NCBI GenBank assembly: GCA_030278955.1
Contig: JAOANR010000001.1
Coordinates: forward strand, 39,830,890-39,894,889
DNA from: Hygrophila difformis
Taxonomy: Eukaryota; Streptophyta; Magnoliopsida; Lamiales; Acanthaceae
Reading direction: 5' to 3'
DNA: 64,000 nt
The notes beneath the pieces were generated by a model. It saw only the letters and a program-made list of their open reading frames with translations, did not search any database and had not been told where the DNA came from. How positions within the stretch are numbered: the first letter of the stretch is position 1; each line of letters starts with the position of its first letter. Of the stretch, positions 31,266 through 42,853 are shown in pieces. Made by a program: the position numbers and the translations under genes.

Positions 31266-33721
31266 TGAAACACCACAGTTTTGATAACCTAGGCCGGAAT
31301 GCTACCGCCACACCTCCCAAGCAAGACACGACTTCATTCGAGCTTACTTGAGAGATGCTAAGGCTAAGGTATTTCAGAATATAATTTAAATCAAACCAAT
31401 AGATTTAATTTAAAAATAATAGTATAACATTCATGCATATAAGAGTAAATAGCAGCGGAAAATAAAGTATGTGCCAACATGGCCAAAACCTACAGGATAA
31501 CACAAATCCGAAATAATGCAACATAAATGATAATGTTTTTAATCCCGAGCCCCAATGAATGCACGTGCTCAAATCCCTTCGTACCCTGAGAGAAAGATTT
31601 ATGGGTTTTATCAGTATATAAAATACTGCGTAAGTTGATTCCTATCATAACAATAATGAGTTTAAAAATATAATTATTAAAAATTTACCCTTTTTACTCA
31701 TGTGCACTTTTAATATAAAATCTATATCGTGACAAAATTAATTACAAGAGTTTAAAACGCATTTAAAAGGTAAAAAACGTACAAGAATATTTTACATTAA
31801 CTGAAAATTTAAATAAAAGCGTAGGCATGGATTTAAAAGCATGTAATTAATAAAAAATGCACAATTAAGTCTTTTAATTCCCTTAACTAAGAGGAGGACG
31901 CTACAATCGTAGTATCTCATATCCCAAGTATCACATATCACGAGGCCGTTGGCCGCAACCAAATCCGCCGTACACAGTACCACTTAGGAGCCTCGAGTAA
32001 CCCAAACGGATACACCCGAGAGTGTAGCCCCAAAAATCTATGGCCGTTTTGGCACAATATCATAAAAATCACCATCGCCCAATCCGGAACGAAGTGAACA
32101 GTTAGAGGGGCACCCTGCAGAGCACTTACCTCCTAATTCGCAAGTGGAGATCTAGCTCAACCTAATGTAACGGGTTTTCGAAATCATTTTTATCATTTTA
32201 ATAAGGATTTCAACCATTAAGTTTACAAAAATCCGAATTCTACAAGTATAGTAAACGTTCACGCCACAGTTCACGCCTCTCGTTTTAAAAATCAGTTTCT
32301 TAGGCGAATGTCATGAAATTTATATTGTAAGTTTCTTAGACTAATACGAAAAATTTACGTTCGATGAAGTTTCTCAAAATAAGATACGAATCTAAGTAAA
32401 AAATCGAATCTTTACAGGAACTACATGCTGTCAGATTCCAAATTTGGCGAACTGTTTTAAAACGAGTTTTCGACATGTCAAATGGGTTTCAAAAATTATG
32501 AAAATTTTTACGTGCATCAACTAGACATGATTATCTACAACTTTTATTTGTATTGAAAAGTTTCGTTCTGATCGGATCTAGTAGAAAAACACTGATCTAA
32601 TTCGAACTCAAAAGCTGTCAGGTTTTCAAATTACAACAGAAACGCAGAACGAAGCAGATCGCATTTGAGGGTCCAAATTCCGACCAAAATTCATAAAATT
32701 TTTACACAATGTTCTTTATGTGTTAGGAACAAGTTTGTATTTTTACGTTTTTCCGTTTGAAGATCCAAAGACCGAATTAATAGATTTCAGAAAACGCACA
32801 GGGTGAATTCTCTAATGATAGATTTTATGTATTTCACTTCTATTACCTAAACCATCCGATTTAAACCTCCCAAATTGGATATCATAAGAACTATTTACTT
32901 GTAAACGAGTCTAGGGTCTTAGATCTCAATGGCGTCTACCCAGGAAGCTACGAAATCATCCAACGGGTTGCACTTTCTCCTCCTTCGGCTATAGAACAAG
33001 AATTTGGGAAGAAACTTAGAATATAAGCCTTTCGAACAATCTAAATCAAAGGAAAATGATTTCTTAACATCACTTACCTCTAGATTTACCTCTACAATTC
33101 GTCCAACTCGTCAGTTTAGGCCGGATTTGGCACATAAAACTCAAGAACACACCTTCATACCCATGAATCCTGGGGTTGGTTGAGTGGAGGATTTAGTGGG
33201 GTTGTTGAAGAAGACAATGGGTAGATCATGGGGTGGTTATGGGTACAGAACTTCCCCTACAAGTTAGGGATTCGGTTGAGGGATCAATGGGCAAAAATCC
33301 CTGAAAATCGGAGGTTGTTCGTGAGAGACCCGTTGTCGGTTGCTGCTCCCAGCCCACACTACCTGCGCATTTACCTTGGCTAGCGCGCGCCTAGAGGGCG
33401 GCCCTGCCTGGCCCTTGCGGATGGGCTAGGTCTGTCGCATTTCGTCGGGCTTTTCTCCTCTCTTTTGGTCGTTCTTTCTCCAATACTCTTGGGTTTCGTT
33501 GTTGGGTTAATCCTAGACGTTTAATTCCTATTTCTAACTCGATTTATTTCTGAATTTACTTCTTGAATTCATCGATGAATGATTCTCGAGCAATAATTTA
33601 TTTAATAAAGTTATTTTTGACTTCACGGGATCGTTGGAATTTAAATTCTTTTGATCTTTGAATTTAATTTCATTTCCTTTTTAAGCGTGATTAAAACGCG
33701 ACTAAATTCGTGGGTATTACA
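31266..33721 (-). mobile_element. solo LTR of a Ty3-type element (2,456 bp)
   Basis: On the minus strand it starts TGTAATACCCACGAATTTAG (33721 downward) and ends in CA at 31266, as TG...CA LTRs do. TGTCT (31261-31265) and TGTCC (33722-33726) flank it, a 5-bp target duplication with one mismatch. No internal region lies beside it, so LTR-LTR recombination has removed the rest. The start is like those of chromovirus (Tekay-like) LTRs. Confidence 0.7.
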
Positions 33722-33726
33722 TGTCC

Positions 33727-34135
33727 ACTAAAACTAAATTTTAAGACGATTCCGATTCAGGTGGATTAGTCAATTACTCCCATTTATATATTAACCATTT
33801 TTTTTTTCAAAACAGAATTTTATATTGAGGAGGAGGGAAATTATAAATTAGCCATTCTTTCTTATAAATATGAAATAAATGTGAAAAATAAAATTGTTGT
33901 TCGGAATGCAGGAGACTAGAGTCACCGCAAGAATATTTTTATTTTTAGTTACCAAATTTTGCTAGCTAAATATTTGGTAGTTAATAAGTTTGGTATTTAA
34001 TTCAGTCCCTAACCTCGTTAGCGACTGAATTTTAAGGTTTTTGATAACTAAAAGTAGAGCTTCAAAAAAACAATCTGTTCGAGAACAAAGCTTGGTTCTG
34101 CTCATGTTCTTCGTTAATTGTTCGTTTGTAAAGTT
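33727..34135. other. intergenic DNA, nothing assigned
   Basis: No gene or clear repeat was recognised. Confidence 0.4.
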
Positions 34136-34139
34136 TAAT

Positions 34140-34520
34140 GAACCGAGCTCGAACACGAACTTGAGCATGTTTGCTTAATGAACGAACACGAGCTTTGTCC
34201 GCTAACAGTTCGAAATTGTATTTATATGTTTGTTCAGAAGGTATTTTTTTAATTTTATATTATTATTTTTAATTAATTTATAAAAATCGCAAGTTTTGTA
34301 ATCTTAGATAAATTTTTAATTTAGCCGAACGAGCTCAAACGAGTTGAGTTCGAGCCAAAGGAACCGAGCCGAACAAAAGAGTAAGTTGACTCATTGAACT
34401 AAACAAACCGAGCCAAACTCGAGATTGAGGTCACAAACTTTTTCAAGAGCCGAGCTCGAATATTATTTTAGGCTCAAATTCATTAATAAAACGAACACGA
34501 ATAAAGCTCGAGTGAGGTCA
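34140..34520. repeat. GAGCTCGAAC-type motif cluster, possible hAT-like DNA transposon
   Basis: Variants of CGAGCTCGAAC, GAGCCGAAC and ACGAACACGAG recur on both strands across the segment. Such dense short motifs near ends are typical of non-autonomous hAT elements. Termini and an 8-bp target duplication were not found. Confidence 0.35.
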
Positions 34521-34599
34521 AACACCTATAGCCCAACTAGATCCGGTTCATTTACAGTTCTAACTAAAAATAAAAATTATGACCTACATCTCAAAGTAT

Positions 34600-34845
34600 T
34601 TCTTGGGGAGCAACTTTTCACGCAATTTAATACATATTTTAAACCATTAATAACTCATGTTCGGTACAAGTAAAAATTCTAAAAGATCAATTTTAAATAC
34701 TACACGACAAGACGAATTTAACAAGATCCCACTTCGCTATATTTTAACTTGTATAACTATAATAAAACTTTAAGTGAAAGTTTGTGTATTAATAGTACCA
34801 CATTATCAAACGTAAAATTCATTTTGAGCCGAGTAAGTATTATAG
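34600..34845. mobile_element. decayed Stowaway-family MITE
   Basis: The interior (ATGTTCGGTACAAGTAAAAA, then TTTTAACTTGTATAACTATA) matches the MITE at 13533 in the same orientation. The ends are diverged. Confidence 0.55.
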
Positions 34846-34904
34846 TACTTGTCTATATAGTTGAAAGATCCATCGACTGCAGCACCAGTTATTGGTTCTC
34901 CATT

Positions 34905-35075
34905 GATCCAATTTGACTAGCCCAAGTGGCAAAGTCTCTGTCTTCCAATCTTGAGTTGGTGGTTCGATTCCCTACTCGATTTCTTATTCCTTTTATTTAT
35001 TTTCTTTATAATTTGTATGTTATGGATTCCCACAAGCCTTTATCTGGCTTTGGCTTCTCTAAAAAATTTGATCCC
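34905..35075 (+). mobile_element. tRNA-derived SINE
   Basis: Box A (TAGCCCAAGTGG, 34918-34929) and box B (GGTTCGATTCC, 34961-34971), followed by TATAATTTGTATGTTATGGA and GGCTTTGGCTTCTCTAAAAAA, the same 3' plan as the SINE at 16583. Confidence 0.7.
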
Positions 35076-35079
35076 ATAA

Positions 35080-35555
35080 GCGGAAATCACCTGCTCTTGG
35101 AGTCCCCAAGCAACCGACTATTATGGCCCTCAAAGATATTATATAAACCGACTATTACGGCCCTCAAAGAAATTATATGTATTAGTAAAATACTCTAGTT
35201 TTCAAGTGTTTTTTATTCTCTTTCTATACCATGACTTTGAATAAATAATAAAATAAAATAAAGCAATAGTCAAGGAGATGTGTGGATGTGATATGTTCTT
35301 TTCACACACAAAAAAATTTAAAAAAAAATAAATAATAAAAATTGGGTTTTGACTTAGAATGATAGAAGGGTGAGGAAAAAAGAATAGCTTCATTTGCTGT
35401 CCTTATTTTTCAAACAAAAAAAGAAAAGAAAAGAAGAAAAGAAATAAGGAAAAAAATTAAATACTTGTACCTAATGACTTTATGTTCATTTAAATGATTT
35501 GTCAAAAAAATAAATGGATCCTTCAATAGTAGGATGGGCCCCGGAAGACTATCAG
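35080..35555. other. AT-rich intergenic DNA, nothing assigned
   Basis: A-rich low-complexity runs occur near 35315-35345 and 35405-35460. No gene seen. Confidence 0.45.
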
Positions 35556-35559
35556 TTCC

Positions 35560-35900
35560 GGCTAATTGGTTGTTACGACTTTACAAGTCATTTTAATGCC
35601 AAAAATGAATAAATACAAGTCTGAAATATGATTGATTTTGTAATAGCCTTACATCAAACTGGACCTACAGATCATGCACCACAACTTCTCAATATGTATT
35701 AATCACAGTAGCACATGGTGGGTTGCTGGAGATAGGGTTCGACCCCCCAACTTCCCTTTAACATTCACCACAATGTAATGATATTAACCAGTTGGAGTAC
35801 CCCCAACTTCCCTTTAACATTCACCACAATGTAATGATATTAACCAGTTGGAGTGGTTCATGCCCATGTCCAACAACCCACTATGGGGTGGTTGGCAGTA
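35560..35900 (+). repeat. interspersed repeat, also present at 55265-55430
   Basis: Both places share GATTTTGTAA, then a cytosine-poor spacer, TGGTGGGTTG-TGGA, CCAACTTCCCTTTA and a closing TTAA-CAGTTG block. It looks like a short retroposon or MITE of unknown class. The copy here has a 56-bp tandem duplication. Confidence 0.45.
35745..35856 (+). repeat. 56-bp tandem duplication
   Basis: Two units beginning CCCCAACTTCCCTTTAACAT at 35745 and 35801, nearly identical by eye. Confidence 0.85.
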
Positions 35901-35904
35901 GCCT

Positions 35905-36763
35905 GGATGCACATATAAAAAAAGATTAGAGTACACGATCTGCAGATCCAGCCCGATGTAAATTTATTAAGATTGTACAAGAAATGTTTGCCAACAAAAC
36001 TTTGAAAATTGTGCAACCTTTTTTCATCTTGGTTGATTTGACTACCAAATGTCTTTGGCAGATTTTAGAATATGAAAGGGAATGTACATTCAATATAAAT
36101 ATTTTATAAGGATAAAGTTTTTATTTGATTTTTTAATAATATATCTATCCAATTTGTTTTTAATTACGTGTATACTATTAGTCAATATGTGGGGATGATA
36201 ATTTGGCCAAATAGTTATGACATGCTCAGTATAATACAATACTCTCGATGTGTTGTTTTGACGTTGTCTCAACAACCTATTGCCAACAACCAGATACAAA
36301 CCCAAAACAGAATGCGAAAATAGTACAATGAACACAAAGTTTGTCCACCCAGTCTGGGTTTTCAAGCCACGATTTTACTAAACCATTACCAAACATATTG
36401 TACGGTTCTTCAACCCATTTCACACATAACATATTCACTAATGAACTTCTTTATAACTCCCCATGACTAATGAAAGTTGAAAGAACTGGTAGCTTCAAGG
36501 TGTATCTAACCAACTGTTGTTCTCAAACATTTCACCAGAAAGTAAGGAAATGATGTTTGGGGTTTTTAGCTACTTCTATAAACAAGCTCAAGGTAACAAA
36601 CCACCAATGTAAGCTCAATGTTTGTGTTTACAAATGATAGACTGAGTAAATCATAAGCATAAATCAAAAACTCCAAATGATAGAAGAAAATAAACAACAA
36701 ATGTAATATCCAACGTAGAATGGTTATTTGAGCCTTCTACAGATGCTGCAAGACCATTTCGGA
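35905..36763. other. intergenic DNA, nothing assigned
   Basis: No domain-bearing frame or clear repeat seen. Confidence 0.4.
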
Positions 36764-37921
36764 ACACCGACCGCATTTACCGACCAACATTTTGCGGTCG
36801 GTAATACCAACAGAAACCCTTGGTCAGGAATTTATATCTGTTATTGCGTTAAGGGATTTTTTGCCGATCGTTTTACCGACCGCAACGAAGATGGTCAGTA
36901 TTACTGACCGTACTTTCGGTAGGAAGTTTTTTTCCCAATTTTTTTTTAATTTTTATTATTTTTTTATAAAAAAATATAATTTAGCGACCGACTTAACGAC
37001 CGAAAATTCCGTCGCTAAAGTTACCGATAGACCGGCCGAAATTTGAGGTACTTAATTTTTTCCCGTTTTTTTATTGTTGAATTTTCTTTATTTTTTATTT
37101 TCATTGAATATTTTTTAATATAATTTAATTTTTGAATTTTTTATCTATATAAATAATTTTATTTTTATGATAAATTTTATTTTATGATTATTTATTTTCT
37201 TTATTAGTTTTATTTAACTATTTAATTTAATTAATTTTTACTTCATTTTTTTTATTTCAATTTAATTATTAATTTACAAATTTATAACTATATATGTATA
37301 ATATATGTTATATATAAAGATTTACATGTAATGACATGAATTGTAGGATACACGGATGGCACACGCGCGACGAAAAACTCTTCCTCACCAGGGTTTGAGC
37401 CCTATCTTCAGCATGTCTCAAAATATATTTGGTATGACTTCAATATATGACACATGGATGTATATAATTAATGGGATAGGAGGGATAGCCAAGTTGGTTA
37501 AGGTGGATGTTGGGTGATGCTGAGGTGTGGGATCGAGCCCTCCCGAGCACAATTTTTCTTATATGTGGTGTGTTTTTAGCGACCACACATTTCAGTCGCT
37601 AATTCGCTTGTTAAAGTTAGCAACCGAAAATTCGGCCATTAATGCGGTCGGAAAACGTCTCCAAGATCATTCGGGACCAGACATTACTGACAGCATTTGC
37701 GGTCGGTATTTCGGTCGGGAATTTCACCGACCCACGTGCAATCGGCAACACGGTCGGCAGGGTCCCGGCGGAAAATTTTTAGGTCGGTGGGAAATTCCAT
37801 ACTTGCATATTCCCGAACGACACTTGCGGTCGGTAATGCGGTCGGTAAACCCCGGAACGACATGCATTTTGGTGTTACCGGCCGTATTTTTCGGTCGGAA
37901 AAACAGGTTTTTCTTGCAGTG
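36764..37921 (+). mobile_element. CACTA transposon fragment, second copy
   Basis: ACCGACCGCA and TGCGGTCGGTAA motifs recur from 36768 to about 37890. The right end TTTTTCTTGCAGTG (37908-37921) is a CACTA terminus with one change. The last 250 bases align by eye with 13185-13417, in the same orientation. No transposase gene is seen and the left terminus is not recognisable. Confidence 0.65.
37476..37565 (+). mobile_element. tRNA-like SINE fragment inside the CACTA piece
   Basis: Box A (ATAGCCAAGTTGGTTA, about 37485-37500) and box B (GGATCGAGCCC, 37530-37540) have tRNA spacing. The tail ACAATTTTTCTTATATG follows. Confidence 0.5.
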
Positions 37922-38002
37922 AGACATCAGAACGAGGGATTTGTGATCTTCATCTTCCTCCAGTCTCCATGGCAGAACAAACACCTCTCAAATCTCTGCT
38001 TT

Positions 38003-38502
38003 NNNNNNNNNNNNNNNNNNNNNNNNNNNNNNNNNNNNNNNNNNNNNNNNNNNNNNNNNNNNNNNNNNNNNNNNNNNNNNNNNNNNNNNNNNNNNNNNNN
38101 NNNNNNNNNNNNNNNNNNNNNNNNNNNNNNNNNNNNNNNNNNNNNNNNNNNNNNNNNNNNNNNNNNNNNNNNNNNNNNNNNNNNNNNNNNNNNNNNNNNN
38201 NNNNNNNNNNNNNNNNNNNNNNNNNNNNNNNNNNNNNNNNNNNNNNNNNNNNNNNNNNNNNNNNNNNNNNNNNNNNNNNNNNNNNNNNNNNNNNNNNNNN
38301 NNNNNNNNNNNNNNNNNNNNNNNNNNNNNNNNNNNNNNNNNNNNNNNNNNNNNNNNNNNNNNNNNNNNNNNNNNNNNNNNNNNNNNNNNNNNNNNNNNNN
38401 NNNNNNNNNNNNNNNNNNNNNNNNNNNNNNNNNNNNNNNNNNNNNNNNNNNNNNNNNNNNNNNNNNNNNNNNNNNNNNNNNNNNNNNNNNNNNNNNNNNN
38501 NN
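38003..38502. other. assembly gap of exactly 500 Ns
   Basis: A round-number gap of unknown true size. Comparison with the complete 3' LTR shows that about 2,641 bases of the Athila 5' LTR are missing here, so the real gap is larger. Confidence 0.97.
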
Positions 38503-39570
38503 AGGGTTCATAGTTTTATGATTCTTTATTCATATGCTATGGGTAGGAGGTTAAGCAACTTCCTGAATTTCATTAATCCTGAGTCAAGTCATGAGTATTT
38601 AGAATTGTTTACAGAGAATTCTTATGCTAATACATCTGTATGAATCTGAGTAGTCCAGATAAGTCAAGGATTTTGAATAGAAATTTCATCTTGATATACT
38701 TACAGGACTATTATTTCTTATAAATACTTGAAGGAATTACTCTGAGAAGTTAAGTCTTGTGTAACCATTGGATGATAGATTTAAATACTTGCTTTTCATT
38801 TCTTGTAGAGGACATCCAATATAGGGGCATACGATACTTATCTATCCCCAGAGTAATAAAGAGAGTAACTTCAAGTTCAGATGAGTGCATGATGATTTAG
38901 ATGTGACCTTGGGTTTTCAATGGCTTAATCTGAATCTGAAATAGACAAATTAAGTCATAATTCTCAAAGCTTTTGCTAGGCAATGAGTCTGACCGATCAT
39001 TCCCTAGTAATTCTATCTCATGATTTCAGTGCGTAAAAATGTCATGACACTGGATCACCAGTACTTGTCTTGGGAAAGTGATCAAAGACATGAAGATTTG
39101 ATTAATTTGCATAGAGGATTTTTCTTATCTCAATGAGCTCTCGTTTTATTACTAATCATTGAAGTATGATTACTTCATCATAGTCCTATTTTGTTTGATT
39201 GTCATTGAGTCTACAACATCTTTAACTCATGAATTCATAAATTCATTTTATCCTTGCTTTTAATAGAATTTGCTTTTATTTTCTTTACAGCTTTTATGCA
39301 TTTTACTTTTCAGTAGCATTTCGTTAGATAACATCATTACACCAATCATAAACCAGAGGAAGTACTATGTTCTAGAATCTGTAATTCTATCAAAACACTT
39401 CTATCGTTTAACTCTCCAGAGAACGATCCCGAAAATTAAAAATAAATACTGCAAGCTTGATACCGTGCGCTTTCGTTAGGCAAATTAGGCATGCTCTTGA
39501 ACAATCCTATGAGAATTATAGTTTAAAGAAAGTCGAGAGTTATGTAGCAGGTTTGTGCCTGAAAGCTTCA
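38503..39570 (+). repeat. Athila 5' LTR, 3' portion only
   Basis: Aligns without indels to 49204-50271 and ends in TTCA directly before the primer site. The upstream part lies in the gap. Confidence 0.9.
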
Positions 39571-39588
39571 TGGCGCCGTTGCCGGGGA
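39571..39588 (+). promoter_or_regulatory. primer-binding site for tRNA-Asp
   Basis: TGGCGCCGTTGCCGGGGA is complementary to the 3' end of plant tRNA-Asp. It primes minus-strand DNA synthesis in Athila elements. Confidence 0.9.
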
Positions 39589-39710
39589 GGGTGTAGCGTT
39601 ATGAATTTTCGAACTACATATATTCTTTGGTTTATTTGTAATTATCATTTATTAACTTTATAATTCCACTAATTCTTTCATTTTGTCCACAGGAGAAATC
39701 TCAACAGTTT

Positions 39711-41801
39711 ATGAGCGAAAGAACAACTCGATCTTCAAGGCAACCTTTGCTTCCTTTTAATTGTGAACTTGAAAGAACAGCAAGGCTGATTAGAGCAAAC
39801 GCTAGAAGGAGACAAAGAGATCTTGCAGAAGGGAATCTCTCGACAATAACTGGGATGGCAAACATTGGACAGAATGACGGACTCGGGAATCTACCTAATG
39901 GACAGCCCGGAAATCAGAACAACATGCCACTTCGAGGACAATTTCAAGCACCTCAAAGAGCTGCTATACCACAGTTTGCTCATCAGCACTACTTTCCACC
40001 AAACTATGTCAACCCTGTTCCAAAACCTCAAGAGGAACAGTATCAATTTTGGCAACCAAATGTTGATCAATAATTAGCTGGAACAGATGAAGAAGTAGAT
40101 ATACCACCTGGTATACTGAATCTTGCATCTTCTAGAGCATTCTTTGGCTTAAGTGCTGAAGATCCACACTTGCACCTGAAAAAGTTTGTTGAGTTGAGTA
40201 AGACTGTAAAGAAGGGAAGGGCTTCAAGAGAGAGTATTCAGTTGGCCATGTTTCCATTTTCTCTGGATGGATCTGCAAAGGAGTGGTACGACTCTCTGAA
40301 TGTTCAGCAAAAAGCAACCTGGCCAGAATTAGTCAAAAATTTCTTGCTCAAATACTTTCCAGAAAGTAAAATAGATGAATGGGTAGAAAAGATTTCTAGC
40401 TTTTAGATGAGAAAAGGAGAATCACTGAAGGATGCTCGAGATAGATTCTTTGATATGCTCAAAAGATGTCCACAGCATGGCATCACAGATAGAAGATTAT
40501 TGAAGATCTTTTTCACAGAACTTTCTCACACATGGCAAGTGATGATTAATGCCACTGGGTGAGAACAACTACTTCAGATGAAACTCGAGAAGGCATGGTC
40601 AACCATAGACACCATGACCGCCAACAGAGCAGTTCTTCAAGATGATGATCCACCATCACCCACAAGAAAGAGTCTTGTTATCCATACAGATAAAAATGAG
40701 GAAAAATTTGCAGCACTCACTAAACAGATTGCAGAGTTACAGCTAGCTCAGAAAGCAAGCCAACATATTCAGCAGCAACAACAACAACCAATGATGATTC
40801 TTCAACCCACACCTATGGAACAAGTTTATCAGTGTGGAATTTGTTCTGGACCCCATCATGATGACCAATGCCCACAGCTTCAAGAAGCACTAAAGCAAGA
40901 TGAAAGTTGTAATTACACTGGTTTTCAGAACAAACATCCAAACTTGAGTTATGGTAACACACAAAATGCACAAAATGCACATCTTCTGAATCCACCTCAA
41001 CAGAATCAGCAGCAGTTCCGTCCTCAGCAACAATTCTATCCACAGCAACAAACGTATCCTCAGAGACCTCCTCAACAAATGAACCAGCAAAACAGGCCAT
41101 TTGGACCATTTACACCAATACCTGCAAATTTTCCACCGCAGCCAGTTCCACCAGTAGCCTACCCTACTGTTCAAGACAACACTTATGTCACAAAAGTTGA
41201 GAATGCCCTGAAGGAGTTCATTACTAAGCAGACTGAGACAAACAACCAGTTGCAGGCTTCAATAAAGAGTGTTGAGAATTCTGTGACAGAGATGGCAAAG
41301 TTATTGCAGCAGAGAGAAAAAGGAAAACTACCAAGCTCTTCAGAAACTAATCCACAATGTAAAGCAGTCACTTTAAGGGGAGGAAAACAAGTTGTCGACC
41401 CTGAGTTTGAAAAGAAGAGAGATAGGTTGTTGCAAAAGAAGTTCCAAGAGGTAGAAACTTTGGAAGAGGATAACCAGTTTGAGGAAAGGCAAATCCTTGA
41501 GAAAAAGGGTCTGGAAAAGAATGTCTCAGAACATTCCTTTGCAAAGGAAAAAGAGGGAGGTAATAACACCCTTAACTCTACAGGTACCAAAAAAGATCAA
41601 CTCGATGAACACATGCCCAGGGTCCCATACCCTGGGAGACTCAAAAATAATCTTCAAGAAATTAAATTTAGGAACTTTCTTGAAAAGATTAAGGCCATAG
41701 AAATCTCAATCCCTTTGGTTGAATTAATTACAGAAATGCCCACTTATGCTAAGTTTCTGAAAGAATTGATTTCAGGGAAAAGAAGTGCAGGAGAACAGTA
41801 G
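39711..41801 (+). pseudogene. Athila gag, with premature stops
   Basis: It starts MSERTTRSSRQPLLPFN and runs in one frame through stops at about 40071 (TAA), 40404 (TAG), 40560 (TGA) and 41799 (TAG). The retrotransposon Gag domain is visible (AMFPFSLDGSAKEWYDSL, WPELVKNFLLKYFPESK). A zinc-knuckle-like CGICSGPHHDDQC lies near 40834, followed by a Gln/Pro-rich stretch and the Athila-type PYPGRLKNN region. Gag would form the virus-like particle and bind RNA. It cannot be read through as it stands. Confidence 0.85.
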
Positions 41802-42853
41802 ATGGTGGTCTTAAATCAGAATTGCAGCATGGTTCTTCAACAAAGGATACCTCCAAAACTTGAAGATCCGGTGAGTTTCACTTTACCTCTCATCATCAAC
41901 TACAAAGAAGCCGGACGAGGACTTTGTGACCTAGGAAGCAGCATCAATGTGATGCCACTTGCTATGGCCAAAAGGCTGGAGCTTGGGAGGATGAGGCCAG
42001 TGAACATGACCCTCTTCTTTGCTGATTAGTCAGGCACTAGACTAGAAGGAATCATTGAAGATGTTTTAGTAAGACAGGAGGCCTATGTTTTCCAGCTGAC
42101 TTCATTATCCTGGACATTGATGAAGATGTTAGAATTCCCATTATTTTGGGGAGGCCATTCCTGGTGACTGCAGGAGCAATGATTGATGCAAAGAATGGCA
42201 TTGTCAAGCTGCATGTAGACGACTAGGAAGTCACTTTCGACATGATGAAAATGGCAGCATATCCTTTTAATGCTTTTGAATCCAATGTAAATAAAAGGGG
42301 AGTTGACTCTAGTAACATAGAGGTAGAAAATATTCTAGATAGCTTCAATCTCTTTTCTACTGATGTAACCGAGAACACTCTCACCCCACTCAAAAATGCT
42401 GAAGATGCTAAGTTTGCTTACTTGTGCGCGGTTAGATTTGCTGATCCTGAGACTAGTGAAATCAAAGACGGATCAGAAAGTGAGGATGTGACATCTTCAG
42501 AGCAATCTGAGGATGATACTGATAAAACAGATCCTCCGGAAGAAGGACCTGATTTAAAATTGGAAGTCAAAACTCGAAGTAAATTAATCCCATCTATAGA
42601 AAACCCACCAGAGCTTGAACTTAAAGTATTACCAAAACATCTTAAGTATGCCTTCTTGGCAGATAAAAAGAAGCTTCCGGTAATAATTTCATCCAAATTG
42701 AGTGAAGAACAAGAACAAGCTTTAGTGTGTATTCTTAAAAGTCATATTCAGGCAATTGCTTGGACTATAGCTGATATTAAAGGCATTAGTCCTCACATTT
42801 GTATGCATAGGATTCTGATGGAAGATGAGTATAAACCATCCAGACAACCATAG
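41802..42853 (+). pseudogene. Athila protease region, broken
   Basis: LPLIINYKEAGRGLCDLGSS followed by INVMPLAM is the protease active-site area of Athila elements, with DLGSSINV in place of the usual DTG type. A TAG at 42027 and a frame change before the IPIILGRPFLVTAGAMID segment interrupt it. A further TAG lies at 42224. The long acidic stretch 42242-42850 links protease to reverse transcriptase and ends at a TAG at 42851. Confidence 0.75.

Noticed and set aside
37697..38643. Open frames spanning the N gap
   Set aside because: They consist largely of unknown residues across the gap and have no coding meaning.
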